Source of the DNA: Sphingomonas sp. IC-56
GTDB taxonomy: Bacteria > Pseudomonadota > Alphaproteobacteria > Sphingomonadales > Sphingomonadaceae
NCBI RefSeq assembly: GCF_021043375.1
Contig: NZ_JAJNDV010000002.1
Coordinates: forward strand, 186,001-250,000
Reading direction: 5' to 3'
DNA length: 64,000 nt
Shown here: positions 48,708-57,947 of the stretch, piece by piece
How the letters are laid out: the number at the start of each line of letters is the position of its first letter
Numbering within the stretch: position 1 is the stretch's first letter
Program-made: the position numbers and the translations under genes
The notes under the pieces: generated by a model
The model's input: only the letters and a program-made list of their open reading frames with translations
Told to the model about the DNA's origin: nothing
Databases searched by the model: none

Positions 48708-50330
48708 TCATTGTTCGGATTCCGCAACAGCGTCCTCCGTAGCTTCGGGCGCTTCGTCCGCGAACCAGTGCGCACGGGCGGCCATGATGATCTCGTTGCC
48801 CTGTTCGTCCGACAGGCCGTACTCGGCGAGGATCCCGCCCTTGTCTTCGGCCCGCTCGGCACGGGGATTGTCGTTGCCGCGGCGGCGCGGCTCGGCGCGC
48901 TTCTTGGCAACCAGTTCGTCGGTGGCGAGATCGGCCAGGTCGTCGAGCGTCTTGATCCCCGCCTTGCCCAGCGTGACCAGCATCGCTTCGGTCATGTACG
49001 GCATGGTGGACAGGTCGTCCTCCACGCCCAGGCTGCGGCGCAGTTCGCGATTGGCTTCCTCGCGGCGGTCGAGCGCTTCCTGCGCACGGCTCTGCAGCTC
49101 CTGGCCGAGTTCCTCGTCAAACCCTTCGATGCTCGCAATCTCTTCGAGCTCGACATAGGCGACTTCCTCGAGCGTCGAAAAGCCCTCGGCCACCAGCAGC
49201 TGCGCCAGCGTCTCGTCGACGTCCAGCTCGTTCTGGAAGCTCTCGGAGTTCTGGACGAACTCCTGCTGGCGCTTCTCGCTGGCGTCGGTTTCGGTCAGGA
49301 TGTCGATCGCCTTGGCCGTCAACTGGCTGGCAAGACGAACATTCTGGCCGCGGCGCCCAATGGCGAGGCTGAGCTGATCGTCGGGGACGACCACTTCGAT
49401 GCGATCCTCTTCCTCGTCGATCACCACGCGGGCGACATTGGCCGGCTGAAGCGCGTTCACGACAAACGTCGCGGTGTCGGGCGACCAGGGGATGATGTCG
49501 ATCTTCTCGCCCTGCATTTCCTGCACGACGGCCTGCACGCGGCTGCCCTTCATGCCGACGCAGGCACCGACCGGATCGATCGAGCTGTCGTGGCTGATCA
49601 CGCCGATCTTGGCGCGCGAACCCGGATCGCGGGCAGCGGCCTTGATCTCGATGATGCCGTCATAGATTTCGGGCACTTCCTGCGCAAACAGCTTCTTCAT
49701 GAAGTCGGGATGTGCACGGCTGAGGAAGATCTGCGGGCCGCGATTCTCGCGGCGAACGCTGAGCACGACCGAGCGGACGCGGTCGCCGACGCGCACCACT
49801 TCGCGCGGTATCTGCTGGTCGCGGCGGATAACGCCCTCGGCGCGGCCCAGGTCGACCACGACGTGGCCGAACTCGACGCGCTTGACGACGCCGGTGATAA
49901 TCTCACCGACGCGATCCTTGAACTCTTCGTGCTGGCGCTCGCGCTCGGCGTCGCGGACCTTCTGGAAGATGATCTGCTTGGACGCTTGGGCCTGGATGCG
50001 GCCGAATTCGATCGGAGGCAGCGGATCGACGATATAATCGCCAAGCGCCGCGCCCTTCTGGAGCTTCTGCGCCTGGGCGACATCGACCTGCTTGAAGTAA
50101 TCGTCCACCTGCTCGACCACTTCCACGACGCGCCACAGGCGCAGGTCGCCGGTGCTGGGGTCCAGCTTGGCGCGAATGTCGTTTTCGATGCCATAGCGGT
50201 TCTTGGCGGCGCGCTGGATCGCGTCTTCCATCGCCTCGATGACGATGGCGCGGTCGATCAGCTTTTCCTTCGCAACCGAATCGGCGATCGCGATGAGTTC
50301 GGCACGGTTGGCAGTGATGGCAGTGGCCAT
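48708..50330 (-). CDS. nusA: transcription termination/antitermination protein NusA
   Basis: Binds RNA polymerase and controls pausing, termination and antitermination. In the 540-aa product the N-terminal domain (residues 1-130) is followed by S1 (EIITGVVKRVEFGHVVVDLG), two KH domains (DPVGACVGMKGSRVQAVVQE; LSLAIGRRGQNVRLASQLT) and a C-terminal helix-hairpin-helix repeat region ending in an acidic tail (EAPEATEDAVAESEQ). It follows rimP by three bases, the usual operon order. Confidence 0.96.
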   Translation of the reverse strand: MATAITANRAELIAIADSVAKEKLIDRAIVIEAMEDAIQRAAKNRYGIENDIRAKLDPSTGDLRLWRVVEVVEQVDDYFKQVDVAQAQKLQKGAALGDYIVDPLPPIEFGRIQAQASKQIIFQKVRDAERERQHEEFKDRVGEIITGVVKRVEFGHVVVDLGRAEGVIRRDQQIPREVVRVGDRVRSVVLSVRRENRGPQIFLSRAHPDFMKKLFAQEVPEIYDGIIEIKAAARDPGSRAKIGVISHDSSIDPVGACVGMKGSRVQAVVQEMQGEKIDIIPWSPDTATFVVNALQPANVARVVIDEEEDRIEVVVPDDQLSLAIGRRGQNVRLASQLTAKAIDILTETDASEKRQQEFVQNSESFQNELDVDETLAQLLVAEGFSTLEEVAYVELEEIASIEGFDEELGQELQSRAQEALDRREEANRELRRSLGVEDDLSTMPYMTEAMLVTLGKAGIKTLDDLADLATDELVAKKRAEPRRRGNDNPRAERAEDKGGILAEYGLSDEQGNEIIMAARAHWFADEAPEATEDAVAESEQ

Positions 50331-50333
50331 GGC

Positions 50334-50879
50334 TTACCCTTCTACTTCGATGATGTCGTCGGCGCCCTCGGCAGAGAGCGGAGCGGTTGCGGCAATAAGC
50401 TTGTCGGTGATGGTCAGCTTGGCGTCGGCGATCTGCGCGAAGGGCACAGTCACGACCTTGTGCTTGCGCACGTCGATCGAAACCTGGTCACCCTCAACGC
50501 CCAGCAGGTCGCCGGTCAGCTGCTTGCGGTTATCTTCGGTCGGCTCGACCAAATTGATCCGCGCCTCCTGCCCCTTCCAGTCCTCGAAATCCTGCAAGCG
50601 CGTCAGCGGGCGGTCGATGCCCGGCGAGCTGACTTCAAGGCGATAAGCATAGTCGAGGGGATCGCGGCCCGCCGCTTCCAATTCGTCCAGCTTGTCCGAG
50701 ATGCGGCGCGACAGGTCGGCGCAATCGTCGATGCTCAGCTGGCGCGTGTCCGGGCGCTCGGCCATTACCTGCAAGGTCGGGTCCGACTTGCCGCCGAACA
50801 TCTTGACGCGCACGAGCGCGAGCCCGAGCGCTTTGGCTTCGGGTTCGATCAGGGCAGTCAATGCGGCGATGTCCGCCAA
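50334..50879 (-). CDS. rimP: ribosome maturation factor RimP
   Basis: Needed for 30S subunit assembly. The start is a TTG at 50879 with GGAG eight bases upstream, giving 181 aa from LADIAALTALIEPEAKALGL (first residue Met in the protein). The signature YRLEVSSPGIDRPLT is present, as are DLSRRISDKLDELE and the C-terminal SH3-like part (LLGVEGDQVSIDVRKHKVVT). The reading frame stays open 158 codons upstream without a sensible start. It is the first gene of the operon that runs to pnp. Confidence 0.93.
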   Translation of the reverse strand: MADIAALTALIEPEAKALGLALVRVKMFGGKSDPTLQVMAERPDTRQLSIDDCADLSRRISDKLDELEAAGRDPLDYAYRLEVSSPGIDRPLTRLQDFEDWKGQEARINLVEPTEDNRKQLTGDLLGVEGDQVSIDVRKHKVVTVPFAQIADAKLTITDKLIAATAPLSAEGADDIIEVEG

Positions 50880-51093
50880 GCTCAGGTCTCCGGCAATTAG
50901 GTAAGCGGCTTCGGCGCCGGAGCCCTGCGGGCCCCGACCTCGGCATGGTTGAGATGTCGAGAAAGCATGGGCGATATACGCGTTCCGTACAGTGTCGGCA
51001 AGAGCAGCTTCTTGTGCCACACACGAAAGCAATGACGGAGCCGTAACGGCTCTCATGCGTTGCGTACGCAACTTGCCCCTGAGGATGATGTTC
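50880..51093. promoter_or_regulatory. 214-base divergent spacer between rimP operon and sugar dehydrogenase
   Basis: No gene is seen. The promoter of the long rimP-pnp operon must lie here on the minus strand. GAGG nine bases before ATG 51094 is the ribosome binding site of the plus-strand gene. I could not pick a confident promoter, and no tRNA-fMet gene, which precedes rimP in enterics, is present. Confidence 0.4.
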
Positions 51094-52239
51094 ATGAGCG
51101 CCAAGGCCCGCCTTCTTCTTGTTCCCGTCCTCCTCGCCGCGTGCAGCGCCGAGACCGGTGCGAATGCCACGGACAGCGGGACGCCGGCACAGGCCAGTGC
51201 CGGGCAGCCTTTCACGGTAACCCCAGTTGCGGACTTCGATTCGCCCTGGGCGATGACCTTCCTGCCCGAAGGACGGATGCTGGTGACGGAAAAGGCGGGC
51301 ACGCTGCTGCTCGTCTCCGCCGATGGCCAGCAAAAGACGCCGGTCGCCGGCACGCCTTCGGTGATGGCCGAGGGTCAGGGCGGGCTGATGGACGTCGTGC
51401 TCCACCCCCAGTTCGCGCAGAATCGCTGGGTGTATTTCAGCTATTCGGAAGCCAATGCGCAGGGGCTAAAGGGCGTCGTGCTCGCCCGTGGCAAGCTGGT
51501 CGACGGCGCCTCGCCTCGGTTGGACGGCGTCCAGACGCTGTTCCGCGCCAACAGCTATGTCGATGGCAACGGCCACTTCTCGGGCCGCATCGCCTTTGCA
51601 AAGGACGGCAAGCTGTTCTTCACCAATGGCGACCGCCAGAAATTCACACCTGCGCAAGACCCGAAGGTCACGCTGGGCAAGGTGCTGCGCCTCAACGATG
51701 ACGGCACGCCTGCCGCGGGCAACCCGCTGGCGGCCAAGGGCTTTCACCCCGCCGTCTGGTCCTATGGGCATCGCAACCTGCTCGGCATCGCGGTCGATGC
51801 GCAGGGCAATGTCTGGGAACAGGAAATGGGCCCCAAAGGCGGCGACGAAGTCAATCTCGTCCTGCCCAGCCGCAACTATGGCTGGCCGAATGCCTCGAAC
51901 GGCAGCCATTATGATGGCCGCGACATTCCCGACCACAAAGCTGGCGATGGCTATGAGCCGCCCAAGGTCTCATGGAACCCGGTGATCAGCCCTGGCGGGC
52001 TGATGGTCTATTCGGGCAAGATGTTCCCGCAATGGAAGGGCGACCTGTTCATCGGCGGCCTGTCGAGCAAGTCGCTGGTCCGAGTCGACGTCAACGGCAC
52101 CAATGCTGCCAAGGGCGATCAGTGGCCGATGAACGCCCGCATCCGCGAAGTCGAGGAAGGACCCGACGGCGCAATCTGGCTCCTGGAGGACGGCGGCGAT
52201 TCGCAGGGCCGCCTGCTCAAGCTGGAACGGGCGAAATGA
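51094..52239 (+). CDS. PQQ-dependent aldose sugar dehydrogenase, lipoprotein (first of a tandem pair)
   Basis: A 381-aa six-bladed beta-propeller of the soluble GDH-B/YliI family, which oxidises aldoses with pyrroloquinoline quinone. MSAKARLLLVPVLLAACSAE gives a lipobox (LAAC), so it should be membrane-attached facing the periplasm. Family blocks are DSPWAMTFLPEGRMLVTEKAG, GGLMDVVLHPQF, GYGHRN-like YGHRNLLGIAVD and LWEQEMGPKGGDEVN-like WEQEMGPKGGDEVNLV. Of several nearby ATG codons 51094 is best spaced from GAGG. No PQQ synthesis genes are in the window. Its stop overlaps the start of the second copy. Confidence 0.88.
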   Translation: MSAKARLLLVPVLLAACSAETGANATDSGTPAQASAGQPFTVTPVADFDSPWAMTFLPEGRMLVTEKAGTLLLVSADGQQKTPVAGTPSVMAEGQGGLMDVVLHPQFAQNRWVYFSYSEANAQGLKGVVLARGKLVDGASPRLDGVQTLFRANSYVDGNGHFSGRIAFAKDGKLFFTNGDRQKFTPAQDPKVTLGKVLRLNDDGTPAAGNPLAAKGFHPAVWSYGHRNLLGIAVDAQGNVWEQEMGPKGGDEVNLVLPSRNYGWPNASNGSHYDGRDIPDHKAGDGYEPPKVSWNPVISPGGLMVYSGKMFPQWKGDLFIGGLSSKSLVRVDVNGTNAAKGDQWPMNARIREVEEGPDGAIWLLEDGGDSQGRLLKLERAK

Positions 52240-53426
52240 CCGCCGCACGCTGGCTCAGCGCCGCCGCGCTACTGGCCCTCGCTGCCTGCGGTGGCGGCGA
52301 CGGCAATGGCTCGGTGGTTGCGCCCACGCCGACGCCCAGCCCCTTGCCCACTCCGACGCCAACACCCACTCCTACACCGACTCCCGCGCCGCCGATCACG
52401 GCGGTGCAGTCGACGGCGGTCGCGACCTTCGACAGCCCCTGGGCCATGGTGTTCCTCCCCGACGGTCGCCTGCTGGTGACTGAAAAGCTGGGCAATCTGC
52501 GCATCGTCACCACCGCAGGCGCCAAGTCCGGGCCGCTCGGCGGCGTCCCGGCCGTCCGCAACCAAGAACAGGGTGGGCTACTCGACGTGGCGCTGCACCC
52601 CGATTTTCTAACTAACCGCTTCGTATATCTGAGCTATGCCGAACCCGGCACGGGCGGCAGCGGACTGGCGATCGCGCGCGGCACGCTGACCGAGGATGCC
52701 GGCGGCGCCCGGCTCGCCAATGTGAGCGTACTCTGGCGCCAGACGCCAAAGGTATCCGACCCCGGCCAATATGGCGGTCGCATGGCCTTTGGCCCCGATG
52801 GCAAGCTGTACGTAACCGCCGGCGACCGCCGCGCCATCGCCCGGGTCCAGAACAACGCCAATACCATCGGCAAGATTGTCCGCCTGAACGACGACGGCAC
52901 CCCGGCATTGGCGAACCCCTTCGCGGGTACAGCGGGCGCGCTGGCCGAGATCTGGACGACCGGCCACCGCAATCCCTACGGCCTCGCCTTCGACGCGGCC
53001 GGGCGCTTGTGGGAGAGCGAAATGGGCCCGCAAGGCGGCGACGAGCTCAACCTGATCACCGCCGGGCGCAACTATGGCTGGCCCAACGTCTCCAACGGCA
53101 ACAACTATGACGGCTCTAACATCCCCGACCACAGCCCCGGCGACGGCTATGAAGCTCCGGTCGTATCATGGAGCCCCGTGATCGCGCCGGGCGGCATGAT
53201 CATCTATTCCGGCGACCTGTTCGCGGCGTGGAAGGGGGACGCGATCTTCGCCGGGCTGGTCGGTCAGGGCCTCATCCGCGTCGACCTGGACGGCACCACC
53301 GGCCGCGAGGCGCAGCGCATCGCGCTCGGCGCACGCATCCGCGAAGTCGAGCAGGCACCCGATGGCGCGATATGGGTCCTGGAGGACGGCGCCAACGGCC
53401 GGCTGGCGCGGCTGGTACCGCGCTGA
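52236..53426 (+). CDS. PQQ-dependent aldose sugar dehydrogenase, lipoprotein (second of a tandem pair)
   Basis: A 396-aa paralogue of the preceding gene, joined to it by an ATGA overlap. It has its own lipobox (MTAARWLSAAALLALAAC). Between residues 30 and 56 is a Pro-Thr repeat linker (PTPTPTPTPTPTPAPP) absent from the first copy. The propeller matches: DSPWAMVFLPDGRLLVTEKLG, GGLLDVALHPDF, TGHRNPYGLAFD and ESEMGPQGGDELNLI. The pair probably arose by tandem duplication. The linker could hold the enzyme away from the membrane. Confidence 0.88.
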   Translation: MTAARWLSAAALLALAACGGGDGNGSVVAPTPTPSPLPTPTPTPTPTPTPAPPITAVQSTAVATFDSPWAMVFLPDGRLLVTEKLGNLRIVTTAGAKSGPLGGVPAVRNQEQGGLLDVALHPDFLTNRFVYLSYAEPGTGGSGLAIARGTLTEDAGGARLANVSVLWRQTPKVSDPGQYGGRMAFGPDGKLYVTAGDRRAIARVQNNANTIGKIVRLNDDGTPALANPFAGTAGALAEIWTTGHRNPYGLAFDAAGRLWESEMGPQGGDELNLITAGRNYGWPNVSNGNNYDGSNIPDHSPGDGYEAPVVSWSPVIAPGGMIIYSGDLFAAWKGDAIFAGLVGQGLIRVDLDGTTGREAQRIALGARIREVEQAPDGAIWVLEDGANGRLARLVPR

Positions 53427-53453
53427 GCGGCTGCGGTAGGGAGGCGCGCACCC

Positions 53454-53831
53454 TCACCGCACGATCAGGTAATTCGTCCGCGCCTTGGCGATCGGCTTGT
53501 CGGCATCGTCCTGCCACGCCACCGCCTCCACATTCGCGACGCGCGTTCCGAGCCGCGTGACCGTGCCCCGGGCACGCGTCGGCTTGTCGCGGCCACCCCG
53601 CATGTAATCGACCGTCAGCCCGATCGGCTTGAACCGGCCCCCGCCGTCCGCCGCCAGCGCCTGCTCAAGCGCCGCGACCGCCGCCATCTCGAGCAGCCCG
53701 CCAATGGCGCCGCCGTGCAGAAAGCCCGGACGCCCCACCACGTCCATGGCAAAGGGCATCACCAAAGTGGGCGCATCCTCGCCAGGCTCGACACAAATCC
53801 CCAGCAGTTCGGCATAAGGCGGAATGCTCAC
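53454..53831 (-). CDS. PaaI-type hotdog thioesterase
   Basis: A 125-aa hotdog-fold protein of the PaaI family that hydrolyses acyl- or aryl-CoA esters. The block VVGRPGFLHGGAIGGLLEMA carries the H-G-G motif of the active site. The C-terminal strands (ARGTVTRLGTRVANVEAVAW) are typical. Its start overlaps the stop of the upstream thioesterase gene by four bases, so the two are coupled and may form a heteromeric enzyme. The substrate is unknown. Confidence 0.85.
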   Translation of the reverse strand: MSIPPYAELLGICVEPGEDAPTLVMPFAMDVVGRPGFLHGGAIGGLLEMAAVAALEQALAADGGGRFKPIGLTVDYMRGGRDKPTRARGTVTRLGTRVANVEAVAWQDDADKPIAKARTNYLIVR

Positions 53832-54277
53832 CGATAGCCCTCCACCGCCATGAAGGTCGCCGCGACATTCGCCACCGGATCGTCGGGGTCGCCGTCATGC
53901 GCCTGTCCCCGCACGAATGCGACCGAGCGCGTTATGCGGTAGCATTCCCCGCGCCCGATCACCGTCCGTCCGGGGCGCGCCGGCCGAAGATAGTCGATGC
54001 GTAGGTCCAGCGTCGCATGCGGCTTGAACAGGTCCAGCTTCAGCCACACCGCCACGCTGGTCGCCATGTCCATCAGCGCCAGGATCGGCCCCGAGGCCAT
54101 CACGCCCGAATCCAAATCGCCGATCAGCTTGTCGGCATAGGGCAGCGCCAGCTCGGCCCAATCCTCGCCGTGATGGTGATAGGCGATGCCCAGCGTCGCG
54201 CCATGCCCGGCAAAGCGGCTTTCGAACAATCGCTTGGGGTCGAACCGGCGCGCAGCACGCGCTTCATCCTCGCTCAT
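53828..54277 (-). CDS. PaaI-type hotdog thioesterase
   Basis: A 149-aa paralogue of the downstream gene. The segment GDLDSGVMASGPILALMDMA occupies the place of the HGG motif; the His is replaced by Ser/Gly positions, so catalysis may depend on other residues. The block LDLRIDYLRPARPGRTVIGRG is typical of the fold. ATG 54277 (MSEDEARAARRFD) is used; the frame is open further but would enter the divergent crotonase promoter. The two genes form a small unit divergent from the crotonase-thiolase genes, which suggests work on the same CoA esters. Confidence 0.83.
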   Translation of the reverse strand: MSEDEARAARRFDPKRLFESRFAGHGATLGIAYHHHGEDWAELALPYADKLIGDLDSGVMASGPILALMDMATSVAVWLKLDLFKPHATLDLRIDYLRPARPGRTVIGRGECYRITRSVAFVRGQAHDGDPDDPVANVAATFMAVEGYR

Positions 54278-54333
54278 CGCGGCTTGGTAGCACGGCATCC
54301 GCGCAGTACGAAAGCACTGCAAAGGAGCAGCGC

Positions 54334-55113
54334 ATGACCGAGCAACGCGTGACGACCACCACCGAAAGCGGCATCGCGGATGTGCGCCTTTCCCGCCCCG
54401 AAAAGCTGAACGCGCTCGATCCGGCGATGTTCGCCGAACTCGCGGCAACGATCGAGCGGCTCGCCACCCTGCCGGGCCTGCGCGCCATCGTGCTGTCAGG
54501 CGAAGGCCGCGGCTTTTGCGCCGGGCTCGACATGGCGAGCATGGCAGCCGGCACGCCCGGCTTCTCGCTGGAGGACCGCACCTACGGCCCGGCCAATCTG
54601 TTTCAGCAGGTCGCCTGGGGCTGGCGCACGCTCCCGGTCCCGGTGATCGCGGCGCTGCACGGCGTGGCGCTGGGCGGCGGGCTCCAGATCGCCAGCGGCG
54701 CGGACATCCGCATCGCCGCGCCCGACACGCAGCTCTCGGTGATGGAGCTCAAATGGGGCATCGTGCCCGACATGGCCGGCTTCGCGCTGTGGCGCAGCCT
54801 GGTGCGCGACGATCACTTGCGCGAACTGACCTACACCGCCCGCAGCTTCGACGCGCAGGAGGCCGTGCAACTCGGCTTCGTCACCCGCATCGCACGGGAT
54901 CCCCATGCCGAGGCGATCGCCCTCGCCCGCGCCATCGCAGGCCGCAACCCGCACGCGATCCGCGCCGCCAAGCGCCTCGCCAACCACGAAGGCAACGCCG
55001 CCACGTTGCTCGCCGCCGAAAGCCGCGAACAGGCCGCCTTGCTCCGCTCGCCCAACCAAATGGAGGCGGTGATGGCCAATCTCCAGAAGCGCGATCCGGT
55101 CTTCACCGACTGA
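54334..55113 (+). CDS. crotonase (enoyl-CoA hydratase/isomerase) family protein
   Basis: A 259-aa cytosolic crotonase. The oxyanion-hole segments are [17 protein letters not shown] (residues about 53-69) and [21 protein letters not shown] (about 109-129). The position of the hydratase Glu pair is occupied by a less typical [11 protein letters not shown], so the precise reaction (hydration, isomerisation or hydrolysis) is open. AAGGAG lies eight bases before the ATG. The thiolase gene follows after 53 bases; together they could carry out late beta-oxidation-type steps. Confidence 0.87.
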   Translation: MTEQRVTTTTESGIADVRLSRPEKLNALDPAMFAELAATIERLATLPGLRAIVLSGEGRGFCAGLDMASMAAGTPGFSLEDRTYGPANLFQQVAWGWRTLPVPVIAALHGVALGGGLQIASGADIRIAAPDTQLSVMELKWGIVPDMAGFALWRSLVRDDHLRELTYTARSFDAQEAVQLGFVTRIARDPHAEAIALARAIAGRNPHAIRAAKRLANHEGNAATLLAAESREQAALLRSPNQMEAVMANLQKRDPVFTD

Positions 55114-55166
55114 CCGATTCGGGCTACAGCGTTTCCATACCGAAGTTTCGAAAACGAGACCAACCT

Positions 55167-56360
55167 ATGCGAGAGGCTGCCATCATCTCCACTGCGCGCA
55201 CCGGCATCGGCAAGGCCGGCCGTGGCGCGTTCAACGATACCGAAGCCCCGGTTCTCGCCGCGCACGTGATGAACGCGGCGATCGAGCGCGCCGGCATTGA
55301 TCCCGGCCGCATCGACGATGTCTTCTACGGCGCGGGCAATCAATGGGGCAGCCAGGGCGGCAACCTCGCCCGGCTTTCGCTGTTCGCCGCGGGCATCCCC
55401 AACAGCGTGCCCGCCTTCACCCTGGACCGTAAATGCGGCTCGGGGCTGACCGCCATCGCACTCGCCGCCCGCTCGATCATGACGGACGAGATCGATGTCG
55501 CGCTCGCCGGGGGTATGGAGTCGATCAGCCTCACCATGAAGAACGCGCCGCGCGTGATGAACCATTCGGTGACCGACCACGTGCCCACGGCCTATCTGCC
55601 GATGATCGAAACCGCCGAGATCGTCGCGGATCGCTACGGCGTTAGCCGCGAGGCGCAGGACGCCTTTGCCGCGCGCAGCCAGCAACGCGCCGCCGCGGGG
55701 CTGGCGAACGGCGCCTTTGCCGAGGAGATCGTACCGATCACGGTGGAGCGCGCGCTGTTCGACAAGGCCGGCAACCGCACCGGCAGCGAGACGGTCACCG
55801 TCACCCAGGACGAGGGCATCCGCCCCGGCACCACCGCAGACGTGCTCGCCACGCTCAAGCCGGTGTGGAAGGACGGCCAGGTGGTGCGCGAGGGGCAGCA
55901 CGTCACGGCAGGCAATGCCAGCCAGCTTTCCGACGCCGCCGCCGCGCAGATCCTGATGGACCGCGCCACGGCAGAGGCCGAGGGCAAGGAAATCCTGGGC
56001 ATCTATCGCGGCTTTCAGGTCGCGGGCTGCGATCCCGACGAAATGGGCATCGGCCCGGTATTCGCGGTCCCCAAGCTGCTCAAGCGCGCCGGGCTGACGG
56101 TCGCCGATATCGGCCTGTGGGAAATCAACGAAGCCTTTGCCAGCCAGTGCCTCTACTGCCGCGACGCGCTGGGCATCGATCCCGACCGGTTCAACGTCAA
56201 TGGCGGCGCGATCGCCATCGGCCATCCCTTTGGCATGACCGGCAGCCGGATGGTCGGCCACGCGCTGATCGAAGGGCGCAAGCGCGGGGTGCGCTATGTG
56301 GTCGTGTCGATGTGCACCGCCGGCGGCATGGGCGCCGCCGGGCTGTTCGAGATCCCCTGA
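55167..56360 (+). CDS. thiolase family protein (acetyl-CoA acyltransferase)
   Basis: A 397-aa thiolase that cleaves 3-ketoacyl-CoA with CoA or runs the reverse condensation. The acyl-accepting Cys90 is in [15 protein letters not shown]. His is in [16 protein letters not shown] and the second Cys in [13 protein letters not shown]. The N-terminus [20 protein letters not shown] is standard. A degradative (FadA/PcaF-like) role is more likely than a biosynthetic one given the crotonase next to it, but specificity cannot be read from sequence. Confidence 0.92.
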   Translation: MREAAIISTARTGIGKAGRGAFNDTEAPVLAAHVMNAAIERAGIDPGRIDDVFYGAGNQWGSQGGNLARLSLFAAGIPNSVPAFTLDRKCGSGLTAIALAARSIMTDEIDVALAGGMESISLTMKNAPRVMNHSVTDHVPTAYLPMIETAEIVADRYGVSREAQDAFAARSQQRAAAGLANGAFAEEIVPITVERALFDKAGNRTGSETVTVTQDEGIRPGTTADVLATLKPVWKDGQVVREGQHVTAGNASQLSDAAAAQILMDRATAEAEGKEILGIYRGFQVAGCDPDEMGIGPVFAVPKLLKRAGLTVADIGLWEINEAFASQCLYCRDALGIDPDRFNVNGGAIAIGHPFGMTGSRMVGHALIEGRKRGVRYVVVSMCTAGGMGAAGLFEIP

Positions 56361-56373
56361 CAGACCCTCAACC

Positions 56374-56477
56374 AGTTCCCCGGCGAAGGCCGGGGCCCAG
56401 TTGCCAAGGTCACTCGAAGGCGCGGGAACATAGCCTCATACAGCCTGAAGCTGGGCCCCGGCCTCCGCCGGGGAACT
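56374..56477. repeat. family A palindromic doublet, copy 6
   Basis: Arms AGTTCCCCGGCGAAGGCC and GGCCTCCGCCGGGGAACT flank a core of about 46 bases. It fills the space between the convergent ends of the thiolase gene and rarD. Confidence 0.9.
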
Positions 56478-56492
56478 GAGGCTTCCATAACC

Positions 56493-57401
56493 TCAGTCCG
56501 CCACCACTGGCGCCGCCCGCCCCCTAGCCGCGCGGACACTGTCCCACGCGTACAGCGCGCACCCGCTCCAGATCAGCACGAACGTCACCGCGTGCACCCT
56601 CGTAACCGGCTCCCCGAACACCAGCACGGCCTCGGCAAATTGCAGGGTCGGCGCGATATATTGCAGCAGCCCCAGCGTAGCGAGCGGCATGCGCCGCGCG
56701 GCGGCCGCGAACATCAGCAGCGGCACCGACGTGATCAGGCCGGCCGCAACAAGCATCCCGTCCAGCCGCCACGACACGCCAAAGCTCGCCTGTCCATTGG
56801 CGCTCGCATAGATCAGCACACCCAGGGCGATCGGCGCCAGCAGCACGGTTTCTATCGTCAACCCGCCCAGCGCGTCGATCGCCACCATTTTGCGCACCAG
56901 CCCGTACAGCCCGAAGCTCGCCGCCAGCACCAGCGATATCCACAGCGACCCGCCGCCGCTGAGCGCCAGCACCACGACACCGGCCGCGGCGACGCCGATC
57001 GCCACCCCCTGCCAGCGCCGCAGCCGCTCGCCGAGCACCAGGACGCCCAGCGCGACATTGACCAGCGGATTGATGAAATAGCCGAGACTCCCCTCCAGCA
57101 CATGGTGATGCTGCACTGCCCAGATATAGACTAGCCAGTTGACTGCGATCAGCGCGGCGCTGGCGATCAGCAACAGCAGCGTGCGGCCCCGCGCCGCAGC
57201 AAGGATCGACCTGCCGCGCCCGACCGCAAGCACAACGACCCCCAGCAGCAGCATCGACCAGACAATGCGATGACTGAGCACCTGCAGTGCTGGCACTTCC
57301 GACAGCGCGTGGAAATAGAGCGGCAGTACGCCCCAGATGGCAAAGGCGCCGACCGCGAGCAGAAGCCCGCCGGTATCCCGAGAAGAAGTGGATGATTTCA
57401 C
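56493..57401 (-). CDS. rarD: EamA family transporter RarD
   Basis: A ten-span inner-membrane permease of the drug/metabolite transporter superfamily. The RarD hallmark GVLPLYFHALSEVPALQVLS (near the start) is followed by LVYIWAVQHHHVLEGSLGYFINPLVNVALG. The C-terminal half repeats the EamA fold (ATLGLLQYIAPTLQFAEAVLVFGEP). E. coli RarD is linked to chloramphenicol sensitivity, with unknown substrate. GTG 57401 (VKSSTSSRDTGGLLL) gives a 302-aa product; an upstream start at 57440 would add 13 residues. Convergent with the thiolase gene. Confidence 0.88.
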   Translation of the reverse strand: MKSSTSSRDTGGLLLAVGAFAIWGVLPLYFHALSEVPALQVLSHRIVWSMLLLGVVVLAVGRGRSILAAARGRTLLLLIASAALIAVNWLVYIWAVQHHHVLEGSLGYFINPLVNVALGVLVLGERLRRWQGVAIGVAAAGVVVLALSGGGSLWISLVLAASFGLYGLVRKMVAIDALGGLTIETVLLAPIALGVLIYASANGQASFGVSWRLDGMLVAAGLITSVPLLMFAAAARRMPLATLGLLQYIAPTLQFAEAVLVFGEPVTRVHAVTFVLIWSGCALYAWDSVRAARGRAAPVVAD

Positions 57402-57464
57402 GCGTGCGCCATCGCCCAGCCGGCGCGCGGGGGCAAGCAAGCATCGCTTGCGCCCGCTGCCGCC

Positions 57465-57947
57465 TTAGATTTCCCGGCGCATGTACCGCGCGTCGGCGCC
57501 ATAGCTGGCGAGCTTTCCCGCAGGCGCATCGGTCGTAGCGAAGCCCTGCGCTTCCCAGAATGCGGCCGAAGCATTAACCGACACCAATGCGATGCTGCTG
57601 GCGCCAAGTCCGCGCGCCTGTTCGAGCAACAGCGCGATGCCCGCCGCCGCATGCCCGCCGCCACGCGCGCGTGGCAGCAAAGCCAGATCATGCAGGTACA
57701 GCGCAGAGTGATCGTCCGGCAACGCGCCCAGCAGCGTGTCGAGCGGCGGGATCGCGCCCTGCGGCCATGGATAGGCGATCAGATACCCCGCAACGGTGCC
57801 CGCATCGTCCAGCACGAAGCAGAGCTGCGGGTACAGCGCCAGCCGCTCGGCAAAGCAGGCGTGGCTTTCGGGATGATCGGGAAAGGCGATGGCGGCGACG
57901 GCGGCGACTCCGTCCAGGTCGCCCGCCGCCATCGCGCGCCAGTGCAT
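57465..57947 (-). CDS. GNAT family N-acetyltransferase
   Basis: A 160-aa acetyl-CoA-dependent acyltransferase. The acetyl-CoA motif is LALLPRARGGGHAAAGIALL (residues about 88-107), followed by GLGASSIALVSVNASAAFWEAQGF, the classic end of the fold. Its ATG shares one base with the bkdB stop (TGATG), so it is translated from the end of the bkd operon. Substrate unknown; RimI-like protein N-acetylation is one possibility among many. Confidence 0.85.
   Translation of the reverse strand: MHWRAMAAGDLDGVAAVAAIAFPDHPESHACFAERLALYPQLCFVLDDAGTVAGYLIAYPWPQGAIPPLDTLLGALPDDHSALYLHDLALLPRARGGGHAAAGIALLLEQARGLGASSIALVSVNASAAFWEAQGFATTDAPAGKLASYGADARYMRREI

Noticed and set aside
50880-51093. A tRNA gene upstream of rimP as in enterics
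   Set aside because: No cloverleaf or T-loop sequence is visible in the spacer.
54334-56360. Crotonase and thiolase as part of a polyhydroxyalkanoate or biosynthetic cluster
   Set aside because: No synthase, phasin or reductase gene is nearby. General acyl-CoA degradation is the simpler reading.
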